A DNA stretch of 41,062 nt from Coxiellaceae bacterium (lineage in GTDB: Bacteria > Pseudomonadota > Gammaproteobacteria > Comchoanobacterales > Comchoanobacteraceae): positions 1-41,062 of the forward strand of contig CACKMC010000006.1 of assembly GCA_902601155.1 (NCBI GenBank), in the 5' to 3' direction. The first letter of the stretch is position 1. Each line of letters begins with the position of its first letter. The notes beneath the pieces were generated by a model. It worked only from the letters and a program-made list of their open reading frames with translations, ran no database searches and had not been told where the DNA came from. Positions 1-12,999 of the stretch are shown in pieces. A program made the translations under genes and the position numbers.

Positions 1-1
1 T

Positions 2-1243
2 TTGCCAGAAGTAGAGGCTTGCCTCACCTTAGAAAAGCTGATTCAAGCACAGTGCCCGCTGCCTCAAGCCCTAAGCCATGATGATGCCCATCCTCAATCG
101 AAACGCATCAGCGCCATGGTACTGGGAACTTGTCGATGGTTTTCAGCCTTAGAACAATTCAGTCGCCATTATCTTGATAAACCCATCAAGCATCCTCGAC
201 TGCGTTTATTGGCTTACATTGGGCTATATCAATGTTTATTCATGCATCAACATGCGGCATTGAGCGTACACCAAACCGTAGAAGCTTGTCGTACGCTTAA
301 GCTGTCATGGGCAAAATCCATGCTTAATTTCTTACTACGCAGTGCATTACGACACCCACCACGCCTTCAAGATTATCGCACGGAGACATGGGCCCACCCT
401 CCTTGGTTAGATAAGCTTCTCCAAGAAGCTTGGCCACACCATATAGACGCCATTCGTCGCAATAGCCTGAGCACTGCTGCTATCCATCTACGCTGTGCTA
501 TAGACAGTCGTGATGCCTGGGTGTTAACTTTTCAAAAACAAGGTATTGCTGCGACCAAACATCCCCATTGTCCAAGTGCTGTCATCTTGTCTGAGTCTGT
601 GGATATCACATCATTACCTGGTTTTCTTGAAGGCCAATGGTATGTACAAGACAGTGGTGCCCAATGGGCTGCCACACTACTCCGTATTGAAAAAAATCAT
701 CACGTACTGGATGCATGCTGCGGCTTAGGTGGTAAAACCTCTCATCTTCTTACCTACCAACCTGCTTACCTGCTGGCCATAGATAATCATGCGAAACGTC
801 TTACGCAACTACGTAAGAATCTCACACGACTAACACTTCATTGTGACATGGCCCAAGAAGATATACTTCATTGGCAAACAAACCAACAATTTAACCGTAT
901 TTTACTGGATGCCCCCTGCTCGGCTTCAGGTACCATCGCGCGCCACCCCGAACTAAAACACACACGCACAATGACCATGATCCAGACATTAGCCGACCAA
1001 CAATATCATTTGATATGTGCCTTATGGCAACGCCTTAAACCAGGTGGTGAGTTATTGTATACCACCTGTTCGATACTTCCCCAAGAAAATGATGAGGTCA
1101 TTCAACGTTTTTTAGCCCATCATCTTGATGCCAATATCAAGCCGATTACTTTACCAACTGGCGTATCTTTGCCCTATGGCACAACACTGTTACCCAATGA
1201 ATGGCAAAATGGTTTTTTTTACAGCCTTCTATCCAAAAAATAA
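2..1243 (+). CDS. rsmB: 16S rRNA (cytosine-967 C5)-methyltransferase RsmB, 5'-truncated by the window edge
   Basis: RsmB methylates C5 of C967 in 16S rRNA using S-adenosylmethionine. The first third resembles the NusB-like RNA-binding domain of the family (motif LLAYIGLYQCLF near residue 70). The C-terminal two thirds is a Rossmann methyltransferase: the SAM-binding loop reads DACCGLGGKT, motif IV is LLDAPCSASGTIARHPEL, and motif VI is YTTCSILPQEN. The two catalytic cysteines (in PCS and TCS) are both present. The frame is open from base 2 and about 413 residues are visible, against about 429 in E. coli, so only the first few codons are probably outside the window. The true start cannot be seen. 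A short AT-rich gap separates it from the next gene on the same strand. Confidence 0.93.
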   Translation: MPEVEACLTLEKLIQAQCPLPQALSHDDAHPQSKRISAMVLGTCRWFSALEQFSRHYLDKPIKHPRLRLLAYIGLYQCLFMHQHAALSVHQTVEACRTLKLSWAKSMLNFLLRSALRHPPRLQDYRTETWAHPPWLDKLLQEAWPHHIDAIRRNSLSTAAIHLRCAIDSRDAWVLTFQKQGIAATKHPHCPSAVILSESVDITSLPGFLEGQWYVQDSGAQWAATLLRIEKNHHVLDACCGLGGKTSHLLTYQPAYLLAIDNHAKRLTQLRKNLTRLTLHCDMAQEDILHWQTNQQFNRILLDAPCSASGTIARHPELKHTRTMTMIQTLADQQYHLICALWQRLKPGGELLYTTCSILPQENDEVIQRFLAHHLDANIKPITLPTGVSLPYGTTLLPNEWQNGFFYSLLSKK

Positions 1244-1301
1244 ACACATTTAAAAAAAATAAACTATAAAAAAGCATACTATCTATTACTAGGATGATGT
1301 T

Positions 1302-2753
1302 ATGCTTAGCCGCCTCAGTGGGTCACTTGGTCGCTCATTTGATGTTTTTACACAACTTAAACCACAACGCACATCGTATATTCACAGTTATGCGTGTTCA
1401 AAAGTCCTGATGGGCAATTTATCGGTGACGACCAACTTATTAGCAGCCTCCCGAATACGAGGACCTCAAGCGCTTGGTAATGTTCGTGTCTACTTATCTA
1501 GACATTTTACAGAAAACGTTCACGATAAATGGCTTAATCATTGGTGGGGGCAAAGTGCCTACACCACTTCTCCCGCGATTCGTACACTTGCACTAGAACG
1601 TCAACATGACCGAGATATCAATCAACTGCTAAAATTTCACGATATCAAGCACGTCATGCAAGACAGCGTATCCGAACTAGCAAAGCATCCTAATATCACG
1701 ATAATCAGAGAAGAGGATTTGAAAATAAAATTAGTCAAGCCCCATCCAGATGGTTTTGAAATTATCCACACAGATAATAGCTCACATATCGTACCGGAAG
1801 ACACGCATTTCTATAATGCTGTGCGTCTAGCCAGACTGCAGCATGGCATCGAAGGTGTGCCAGAACCTGATTGTCATACTGATTTATATTTACACGACAT
1901 AAGCCCAACATCTTTGGTTTTATGGGGAAGTGGTCGATCAGCCATATGGGTTGCACAATCCTTTCCTAACATACCTATCTACATGATCATGCTGCCTAGT
2001 GAATATGATCATTTTCAAAAGAAAACACTACCGGCTATGTTTGACGGTGAAGCGTATCCTGAGAACATCACAGCCATCTCGACAGATGACCTAGGTAGGC
2101 TAGGATCAGACAAACGTTATGCATTTTTAGAAGATGAAAGTGGTCACCACCTCATGGATCAAGATAAACAAATACAATTAAGCGATGGCAAATCATATGG
2201 CGCGATGGGTATGGCATTGGATACAAAAACCACACAATTTGTCCCCGAATCATCTAAGAGTGATATTCATGCATCCTCCTTACTAGGCTCATGGCATGCC
2301 CATATGATGAATCCTATTGGCGGCGCCTCATATATCTCATCCGTATATAATGAAATGGCAGCGCCTCATGATCAAATGCTCATGTTACATGGCTTATCCA
2401 GCCAAACCGTAGAAACGCCTGTGCACATGTTCGCGTCCCAATACAATGAGCAAGTTGGCCCAGGTGGAAGATTTGTTCATGCATTCCCTATGCATTTTCA
2501 AGATTGCTTGCTTGATGCGATAACCGATAATGTGCATCACGGTGACATGCATCTCAATAATCGATATCCTATCACACCAGTACGATTAAAATTTGCCTAT
2601 TTAAAGGCTTTTCGCCAATCTTTTTATGCCTCTTATCAAAAACAGCCCACACAAGCGGAACTGAATAGATTTACCTCTATCTATCGTGAATTAGAGCAAA
2701 AAGCATTTTCACAATTAAATCCTGACTTAGAGATCAAGCACTATCGTCATTAA
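1302..2753 (+). CDS. Unrecognised protein, paralogue A of a tandem pair; possibly a degenerate dinucleotide-binding fold
   Basis: 483 residues, not recognised as a named family. It is a clear paralogue of the next gene: shared features include a basic N-terminus, a segment ending in HFTENVHDKWL ([11 protein letters not shown] in the neighbour), the stretch GFEIIHTDNSSHIVPEDTHF ([20 protein letters not shown] in the neighbour), and a related helical C-terminus. Around residues 205-225 the run LVLWGSGRSAIWVAQSFP looks like a glycine-rich beta-alpha-beta turn. The preceding GFEIIHTDNSS segment resembles the beta-hairpin before that turn in two-dinucleotide-domain flavoproteins. No N-terminal FAD-binding GxGxxG is visible, so an enzymatic role is only a guess. 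No signal peptide or membrane segment is evident. An AGGATG ribosome-binding site lies just upstream of the ATG. Confidence 0.8.
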   Translation: MLSRLSGSLGRSFDVFTQLKPQRTSYIHSYACSKVLMGNLSVTTNLLAASRIRGPQALGNVRVYLSRHFTENVHDKWLNHWWGQSAYTTSPAIRTLALERQHDRDINQLLKFHDIKHVMQDSVSELAKHPNITIIREEDLKIKLVKPHPDGFEIIHTDNSSHIVPEDTHFYNAVRLARLQHGIEGVPEPDCHTDLYLHDISPTSLVLWGSGRSAIWVAQSFPNIPIYMIMLPSEYDHFQKKTLPAMFDGEAYPENITAISTDDLGRLGSDKRYAFLEDESGHHLMDQDKQIQLSDGKSYGAMGMALDTKTTQFVPESSKSDIHASSLLGSWHAHMMNPIGGASYISSVYNEMAAPHDQMLMLHGLSSQTVETPVHMFASQYNEQVGPGGRFVHAFPMHFQDCLLDAITDNVHHGDMHLNNRYPITPVRLKFAYLKAFRQSFYASYQKQPTQAELNRFTSIYRELEQKAFSQLNPDLEIKHYRH

Positions 2754-2838
2754 AGCAACCTATGCAATCATGACGCTAAGATCAAGGATTTACATGCTAG
2801 TCAATAGATGTTAATATATTGCTTTATTGGCACATATT

Positions 2839-4386
2839 ATGAATAATTTATATCGCAACCTACGCCTTGCCCGTCCACTCAAATCCAAGCTGATAAGCCA
2901 TACCCAGCGCCTTATTCATCATTCTCATCACCCTAAAGTCATTTTGGGGGATCTTCCGGCATTATTCAACTTAGTCGCCAGTGTGAGGCTATCAGGAAAG
3001 ACACCATTAGCACCCATGACCTTATACCGACAAACCCATTTTTCAGAAACCACACATGCTTCCTGGCTTGACCAATGCCTTCCATACAGCCCCTATACTT
3101 TACCCCCTGCCTTACGTGCATTGATGCTTGAAAAAAATCCTGACATCGATCAAGACAGCTTACTCCCGATGCATACTATGAAAGAAGCGATCGAAAGTGC
3201 AGAACAAACATTAAGCCAATACCCATTCATCACACTACGTGATAGAGAACAGCTACATGCCATTACCCAAGCACCAAATGGCTATACCCTACACCACACG
3301 GATGGCAAAACCATCACATTACCCGCAGACACACACTTTTACCAAGAAGATTATCAACCCTCCTCTGATCATGGTCTTTCCCATCTTCCACCACTAAAAG
3401 CTTATACCACCCTATACCATCAACCGAAGGAATCTATGCCATCCAAACTGATGCTTTGGGGGCATCTTGCAAGCATCCAAAGATTTGCTCACATGCACCC
3501 TAAGCAACATATCTTTGGCATATTATCTTGTGAGGATTACGAGACATGGCATATACGTAAACATATCCCAACACTGTGCCCCTTCCCCACGAATGTCACC
3601 CCCCTATCCATCTCACACATTGATCCCAATCACGTCGATTATCGTTATAAACTCGAAAAAAACACCAAAGATAAAACGCTGTCACTCTATGACCTCAAAA
3701 ATAAATCCATGTGTGTCGAGGGACGTGGCTACAGCGCACTCAGTGCACAACCTGATACCACACTACTCAAAGACGTCCCAAGCCATGCACAACATATTGT
3801 GCGACAAGATGCATTAAAGAAGACATGGTATAGTGTCTCTAGACAAGCTTGGGATGATTTACTGTGTGCATCGACACAATGGAACGACATGCGCGATCCT
3901 GACCAACGCCTGCTCATCTTAAGTGGTTTACACAAATCAACAGCAGACACCGTCATCGATAGGTTAAGTCGTCACTTAAAAGATTGTGGCTTTATTCTTC
4001 CCTACTCACGCAAGTTTTTTGATAAGATGAATGCAATGGGCCATTCATTTGAGCTTTCTGAATGGACGAGAAGCCTTGACGATAGATTTCGCACCGATTT
4101 AACAATAGCACTGAGCTGTTTAGTCAAGCAACAATCAGTGAACACACTGGATAAGACACAGCATGGGATGAATTCGAAACCATCGGATGATCCAAAGGCG
4201 CCCCCAGTCTTTCCTCAAACAAAAGACATGGTCAAAGCACAATATTTGTGGGCAATCACGCAAAGCTTTCAAATCAAATACAACAAACCACTCGATGAAA
4301 AAAGACAAGAAAAATTTAACGAAGCCTATGATCGTTTAGAAAAGGAAGCGATGCAGCAAATTCCACCCTGCCCCTCGACCTATTAA
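2839..4386 (+). CDS. Unrecognised protein, paralogue B of a tandem pair
   Basis: 515 residues from the ATG at 2839. An in-frame TTG at 2827 is possible, but the ATG gives an N-terminus ([16 protein letters not shown]) parallel to that of paralogue A. It aligns with paralogue A along most of its length, including the THFYQED block near residue 175 and the C-terminal helix around [19 protein letters not shown] (QSFYASYQKQPTQAELNRF in A). The position equivalent to the glycine-rich turn of A reads [18 protein letters not shown] and has lost its glycines, so nucleotide binding is unlikely here. It also carries an extra polar insertion before the C-terminal helix. Its stop codon overlaps the rho stop codon in the four bases TTAA at 4383-4386. 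Confidence 0.78.
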   Translation: MNNLYRNLRLARPLKSKLISHTQRLIHHSHHPKVILGDLPALFNLVASVRLSGKTPLAPMTLYRQTHFSETTHASWLDQCLPYSPYTLPPALRALMLEKNPDIDQDSLLPMHTMKEAIESAEQTLSQYPFITLRDREQLHAITQAPNGYTLHHTDGKTITLPADTHFYQEDYQPSSDHGLSHLPPLKAYTTLYHQPKESMPSKLMLWGHLASIQRFAHMHPKQHIFGILSCEDYETWHIRKHIPTLCPFPTNVTPLSISHIDPNHVDYRYKLEKNTKDKTLSLYDLKNKSMCVEGRGYSALSAQPDTTLLKDVPSHAQHIVRQDALKKTWYSVSRQAWDDLLCASTQWNDMRDPDQRLLILSGLHKSTADTVIDRLSRHLKDCGFILPYSRKFFDKMNAMGHSFELSEWTRSLDDRFRTDLTIALSCLVKQQSVNTLDKTQHGMNSKPSDDPKAPPVFPQTKDMVKAQYLWAITQSFQIKYNKPLDEKRQEKFNEAYDRLEKEAMQQIPPCPSTY

Positions 4387-6050
4387 CCACCTTTCATGGA
4401 TTTGAAAAAGGCCTCATTGGTTTTACTTTTCTTCAAACGTTCAACCAAAAATTCTATGGCTTGTACATCGTCCATGGTGCCCAAATATTTACGTAAGATC
4501 CACAAACGTTTGAGGGCTTCTTCGCCCACAATCAGTTCTTCACGACGTGTGCCTGAGGCATTCACATGCATGGCAGGATAAATATGACGTTGTGCGATTT
4601 GTCGGCTTAGGTGTAGCTCCATATTGCCGGTGCCCTTGAACTCTTCATAGATGACTTCATCCATTTTTGAGCCGGTTTCAATCAAAGCGGTGGCAATGAT
4701 GGTTAAACTCCCCCCTTCTTCCAAATTACGGGCAGAACCAAAAAAACGTTTAGGTCGTTGTAAGGCATTGGCATCGACCCCACCTGTTAATATTTTACCT
4801 GAGGCTGGTGTCATCGTATTGTAAGCACGAGCCAAGCGGGTGATAGAATCCAAAAGAATGACCACATCTTTGCGCTCTTCTACCAAGCGCTTTGCCTTGG
4901 CCGCCACCATTTCCGCGACATGGACATGGCGTGCTGCCGATTCATCAAAGGTACTGGCCACCACCTCACCTTTCACCGTACGTGCCATTTCCGTTACTTC
5001 TTCAGGACGCTCATCAATCAATAATACAATCAGTTCAACCTCAGGATGATTGTGTGTAATCGAGTGGGCAATGTTTTGAAGTAGAAGGGTTTTTCCCGCT
5101 TTAGGTGGGGAGACAATCAAACCACGTTGACCTTTACCAATGGGTGCAAGCAACTCCAAAGCGCGCATACTGATATCAGACTCTGTGCCATCTGCGCGTT
5201 CTAAATGAAGCATTTCATTGGGAAACAAAGGCGTTAAACTTTCAAAATTCACCTTATTGCGCTGATTAGGCTCTTTTCCATTGATTTTGTTAATATGACT
5301 CAATGCAAAATAACGCTCACCTTCACGTGGTTCTCTGACCACACCTTCTACTGTATCCCCTTTTTTTAATTGCATACGACGTGCTAAATGACTGGAAATA
5401 TAAATATCATCTGGTCCCGGTGCATACGAGGCACGGTGTGAACGTAAAAAGCCAAAATCGGCTTCTTGACCTTGTTTAAACCCACCTTGTTTATAACCAC
5501 TGTTTTTTCCACTGTTTTGATGGGTTCCCTTATCAAATACCCCCTCACAAATGATACGATCACCACGTTTTGCGTAAGCCTTTAGGAGAGAAAAAATAAT
5601 GTCTTGCGCTTTCGCTCTGTTGACCTTCTCAATGCCCATAGACTCTGCCAACGTAACCAATTGCGGATGTTTTTTTTGCTTCAAATCGGACAAATAGATA
5701 GTCTCAGCAGGTTTTGTGGGTTCTTTAACCACTGTTGACGATGTCTCGGATGCACTGACAGTCGGTTTGGTGTCCTTCTCTTCTCGTGTACTTTGTCGAC
5801 GAGGGCTGATAGTTCGACGTTTACCTATGCGTGGTTTTTGCTCAGATACGGAAGACTTTTCTGTCGTAGCTGCTTGCTTTGGTACCGTTAATATTTCTTT
5901 TTTGTCAACCTGCTCCGTAGAACGGTCAGTTGGGCTTGTTTTTACCTCATCCGACATGTTGGAAGTAGATTTATCCTTTTTTAAAGAAGGAGAAGGGTTA
6001 GATGATACTGCATCCATGGAAGATGGATCCGACTCAAAGCGATCAGTCAT
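4383..6050 (-). CDS. rho: Transcription termination factor Rho, with a long N-terminal extension and a polar insert
   Basis: Rho is the hexameric RNA-dependent ATPase that terminates untranslated transcripts. At 555 residues it is much longer than E. coli Rho (419). Residues 1 to about 115 form a Ser/Thr/Lys-rich, probably disordered extension. The usual Rho N-domain follows ([20 protein letters not shown]). The RNA-binding OB fold is interrupted near residue 175 by a Gly/Asn/Gln/Lys-rich insert ([20 protein letters not shown]) just before DFGFLRS. The ATPase core is intact: Walker [35 protein letters not shown], the GGVDANAL Q-loop region and the [12 protein letters not shown]-loop region. 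It lies downstream of atpC on the same strand with a 94-bp gap that may hold its own promoter and a hairpin. Confidence 0.97.
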   Translation of the reverse strand: MTDRFESDPSSMDAVSSNPSPSLKKDKSTSNMSDEVKTSPTDRSTEQVDKKEILTVPKQAATTEKSSVSEQKPRIGKRRTISPRRQSTREEKDTKPTVSASETSSTVVKEPTKPAETIYLSDLKQKKHPQLVTLAESMGIEKVNRAKAQDIIFSLLKAYAKRGDRIICEGVFDKGTHQNSGKNSGYKQGGFKQGQEADFGFLRSHRASYAPGPDDIYISSHLARRMQLKKGDTVEGVVREPREGERYFALSHINKINGKEPNQRNKVNFESLTPLFPNEMLHLERADGTESDISMRALELLAPIGKGQRGLIVSPPKAGKTLLLQNIAHSITHNHPEVELIVLLIDERPEEVTEMARTVKGEVVASTFDESAARHVHVAEMVAAKAKRLVEERKDVVILLDSITRLARAYNTMTPASGKILTGGVDANALQRPKRFFGSARNLEEGGSLTIIATALIETGSKMDEVIYEEFKGTGNMELHLSRQIAQRHIYPAMHVNASGTRREELIVGEEALKRLWILRKYLGTMDDVQAIEFLVERLKKSKTNEAFFKSMKGG

Positions 6051-6073
6051 AATAAATACCGAATATAAAGGGA

Positions 6074-6098
6074 ATAAAAACCACGAAGCTTGCTCGTG
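6074..6098 (-). terminator. Hairpin plus U-tract between atpC and rho
   Basis: Read on the minus strand, CACGA and TCGTG form a 5-bp stem around a 7-base loop (6082-6098), followed by GTTTTTATT. This is a short intrinsic-terminator shape at the end of the ATP synthase operon. It also lies inside the leader of rho if the candidate promoter at 6113-6141 is used, so it could equally act as an attenuator for rho. The stem is short, so confidence is moderate. Confidence 0.45.
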
Positions 6099-6112
6099 AA
6101 TATGATAAGATT

Positions 6113-6141
6113 ATTTTAACTGATTGCACAAAAAATAACAA
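6113..6141 (-). promoter_or_regulatory. Candidate sigma-70 promoter for rho
   Basis: On the minus strand, TTGTTA (6136-6141) and TAAAAT (6113-6118) are separated by exactly 17 bases, which fits a weak -35 and a good -10 element. It would start transcription just after atpC and about 55 bases before the rho start codon. The match is imperfect in an AT-rich stretch, so it could be fortuitous. Confidence 0.35.
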
Positions 6142-6144
6142 GTG

Positions 6145-7943
<1,799 letters not shown>

Positions 7944-8800
7944 TTATACCGCTTGTGACCCAGCTACAATTTCTGCAAGCTCTTGGGTAATCGCTGCTTG
8001 CCTTGCTTTGTTATATAACAACTTCAATTCATCAATCACTGTTTGTGCATTATCGGTTGCACTTTGCATCGCAACCATACGTGCCGCTTGCTCACAGGCA
8101 ATGTTCTCAACCACCCCCTGATAGACTTCCGACTCAATATAACGATCTAATAACACCTGTAACACAGCCGCTGCATCGGGCTCATACAAATAATCCCAGA
8201 CACCACTTCGTTGCTCTTCAAGGGAAACCAACGGCAACAAATCAAGCAAGTGAGGTGTTTGTACCATCGTATTGGTAAACTGATTATACGCCAACGTGAT
8301 ATGACTCACTTCTTCTGCCAAATACGCATTCAGTGCCACCTTGACCACACCCACCAAATCATTGGCAGTGGGTCGATCACCTAAATGGGTTGTTTCAGCA
8401 AGAATATTGGCTTCTAAACGTCGAAAAAACTGCACGCCTTTATTACCGATCAAGCAGAGAGATGTCTCAATACCTTGTTCTTTTTTAGCTTGCATCGACG
8501 CCAACACTGCTTTCAATAAGTTACTATTAAGGCCACCACATAAACCACGGTCTGTGGTCACCACCAAATAAAGATGATGTGTCTCTTCACGTGCTTGCAT
8601 GTAAGGGTGTTTAAGCTCACTATGACAGGCAGCAACGTGGCCAATCACCTGTAGCATTTTATCCGCATAAGGACGGGATGCACTCATTTTCTGCTGTGTT
8701 TTTTGCAATTTACTGGCTGCCATCAAATGCATCGCACCTGTTATTTTCTTGGTTTTCTCAGTAGAAAGTATAACGGATTTAACCTGTGCACCGACTGCCA

Positions 8801-8801
<1 letters not shown>
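7944..8801 (-). CDS. atpG: ATP synthase F1 subunit gamma
   Basis: Gamma is the rotating central shaft of F1. The 285 residues begin MAVGAQVKSVILSTEKTKKI, corresponding to the N-terminal coiled-coil strand. The family signature TTDRGLCGGLNSNLLK is near residue 80. The C-terminal helix carries the conserved arrangement MVAMQSATDNAQTVIDEL followed by NKARQAAITQELAEIV. The start codon shares one base with the atpA stop, so the two genes are closely coupled. Confidence 0.97.
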
Positions 8802-10339
<1,538 letters not shown>

Positions 10340-10352
10340 AGCAATCCCCTTT

Positions 10353-10877
10353 TTAGTGTGTCACAAGTGTTTGACGTAAATGACTGAGTTGATGGGATAA
10401 TGACGCTTGTATGACATCATCACCAATTTGAATATGTAAGCCTGCAATCAAAGAAGGTTCATGGTGTTCAATAATCACCAAGCGCTCCTGATAGCGAGTC
10501 TTTAAGAAAGTTAATAAACGTGATTTAAGTGCCTCACTCAATGGAAAAGGACTGTGAACATGCACTTCTTTTTGATGGCGGGCCTGATCATACGCCGTTT
10601 TCACAAGCACAGCGATCTCTGGCAACAACGGTAGACGGTTTTTCTCCGCCAAAGCCATCAAAAAACCCTTCATACAATCGAGCGGATTAGACAAGGCAGT
10701 ATGAATCACAGCTACCTTATCATCAGGGCCTAAGCGAGGATCTGAAAGAAAAGCTGCCTGGGTTTGCGCAAGCTGGCTAAGATCGGCAAGATTAGTCAAG
10801 CAAGTGTCTAATTGTTCCGTTTGACTGGCCACTTCAAATAGCGCCTCCGCATAAGGGCGAGCCATCGTTTTACTCAT
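10353..10877 (-). CDS. atpH: ATP synthase F1 subunit delta
   Basis: Delta links the top of F1 to the peripheral stalk. The frame stays open upstream to 10922. The start is placed at 10877 because [17 protein letters not shown] matches the family N-terminus and gives 174 residues (E. coli 177). The extra 15 upstream residues have no counterpart and lie inside atpF. The conserved C-terminal part [25 protein letters not shown] is represented by the segments [15 protein letters not shown] and LRQTL. This start overlaps atpF by 8 bases. The upstream ribosome-binding site is weak, consistent with coupled translation. Confidence 0.94.
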   Translation of the reverse strand: MSKTMARPYAEALFEVASQTEQLDTCLTNLADLSQLAQTQAAFLSDPRLGPDDKVAVIHTALSNPLDCMKGFLMALAEKNRLPLLPEIAVLVKTAYDQARHQKEVHVHSPFPLSEALKSRLLTFLKTRYQERLVIIEHHEPSLIAGLHIQIGDDVIQASLSHQLSHLRQTLVTH

Positions 10878-11343
10878 GATGTTCGAGCCATTCATTTGTC
10901 CAAGCTTCATGGGCATGCGCATCCACTTTTTGCTTCAACAAAGTTTCTGTGGCATCCAGTACCAAGGATGCAAATTGAGATTGCAATTCCGCTTGCAATG
11001 CACTAGCCTGCTGTGTCCGCTTATCCGCTGCTTGTGCCGCTAAACGCTCTGCCAAACGCACCGCTTCTTCTCGGCCGGCTTGAATGAGCTGTTTCGCGGT
11101 CGATTCCGCATCAGTGATCAAAGTGTTTTTATGTTGATGTGCTTCTTGAACAATATACTCAGCTTCTTCTTTGGCATCACTTAAGCGCGATGTGGCCTCT
11201 TGCGCTGCCTGCTCACCCTGCTCAATGCGCTCACGCCGTTCGTCCATCGCATCCATAATCGGCGGCCAAACATAACGCATCGTCACCCACACTAAAATAG
11301 TGAAGGTAATCATTTGGCCAATCAACGTCAGGTTGATATTCAT
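10870..11343 (-). CDS. atpF: ATP synthase Fo subunit b
   Basis: Subunit b forms the dimeric peripheral stalk. The 157 residues start with one membrane helix (about residues 5-27, LIGQMITFTILVWVTMRYVW). A long charged, Ala/Glu/Arg-rich amphipathic helix of the right-handed coiled-coil type follows to the end. The PPIMDAMDERRERI junction is typical of the proteobacterial b subunit. It is preceded by atpE with a 20-base gap. Confidence 0.97.
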   Translation of the reverse strand: MNINLTLIGQMITFTILVWVTMRYVWPPIMDAMDERRERIEQGEQAAQEATSRLSDAKEEAEYIVQEAHQHKNTLITDAESTAKQLIQAGREEAVRLAERLAAQAADKRTQQASALQAELQSQFASLVLDATETLLKQKVDAHAHEAWTNEWLEHHE

Positions 11344-11363
11344 AACAGCAGTTCTCCTCTCGC

Positions 11364-12453
<1,090 letters not shown>

Positions 12454-12500
12454 CTAAATATCATGACATCAAGTCATACAAGACAACCTAAATAGATGAC

Positions 12501-12953
12501 TTATCGTATCAGACTGAATAAGTTTTGCAACAACGCTTGGGCCCTGACATTTTTCAAAAGCCGTTGAACCCAAGGATCCAAAAATAAATAGCCACTGTGG
12601 ACTGACAGCCAAGCCATTAAAAAGGCGGGTATCGCTGCGCCCATGTATTGATGAGACAAGTACGCAAGCATGGCCAATGCCGACAAACGAAACGCTTGTG
12701 CACAGCCCATCCACTGATACTGTCGTCGAATGGTTTGAGCCCCCGTTAAATGGAACCAGCACCATACATACATGATTTGCACCAGCATGTAACTCATCGC
12801 ACCACACATCAACCCACGCTGGGATGCCTGCGAAAAATAACCAAAAAAACCAACAAAAACAACAAGCAAAGCAAGCAATAATTGCCACCATACAAACCAG
12901 GAAGCCCAGCATTTTGTCCCATCGACTCGCAACATACAACACAAACCGTTCAT
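12501..12953 (-). CDS. atpI: ATP synthase assembly/accessory protein AtpI
   Basis: 150 residues with about four hydrophobic segments (roughly 20-42, 48-70, 88-106 and 110-128). Between the second and third lies QYQWMGCAQAFRLSALAML, corresponding to the family's conserved helix with a charged or polar residue before it. Position at the head of the operon, upstream of atpB, is the usual place for atpI. Sequence conservation is weak, as is normal for AtpI. A second frame (12469-12942) is also open here, but it reads Cys/Ser/Trp-rich and does not look like a protein. There is no ribosome-binding site before 12953. An internal ATG at 12935 is an alternative start. Confidence 0.82.
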   Translation of the reverse strand: MNGLCCMLRVDGTKCWASWFVWWQLLLALLVVFVGFFGYFSQASQRGLMCGAMSYMLVQIMYVWCWFHLTGAQTIRRQYQWMGCAQAFRLSALAMLAYLSHQYMGAAIPAFLMAWLSVHSGYLFLDPWVQRLLKNVRAQALLQNLFSLIR

Positions 12954-12968
12954 TTATACTATAGATAG

Positions 12969-12997
12969 ATTATCAATATAACCAAGAGAGAAGTCAA
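12969..12997 (-). promoter_or_regulatory. Sigma-70-like promoter of the ATP synthase operon
   Basis: On the minus strand, TTGACT (12992-12997) and GATAAT (12969-12974) are separated by exactly 17 bases, with five of six matches to each consensus hexamer. It lies in the 46-bp gap between atpI and the divergent gene starting at 13000, and the -35 ends 3 bases from that gene's ATG. Transcription would begin only about 9 bases before the atpI start codon assigned here. Confidence 0.6.
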
Positions 12998-12999
12998 CA

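Noticed and set aside
5716-6099. 127-codon plus-strand frame opposite the start of rho
   Set aside because: A shadow of the low-complexity Ser/Thr/Lys-rich Rho extension on the other strand; it has no recognisable features of its own.
10878-10922. Upstream extension of atpH by 15 residues
   Set aside because: No counterpart in the family, and it lies wholly within atp[14 protein letters not shown] is the expected start.
12469-12942. A second 157-codon frame overlapping almost all of atpI
   Set aside because: It reads as Cys-, Trp- and Ser-rich sequence without family resemblance, while the 12501-12953 frame shows AtpI-like helices and sits in the right operon place.
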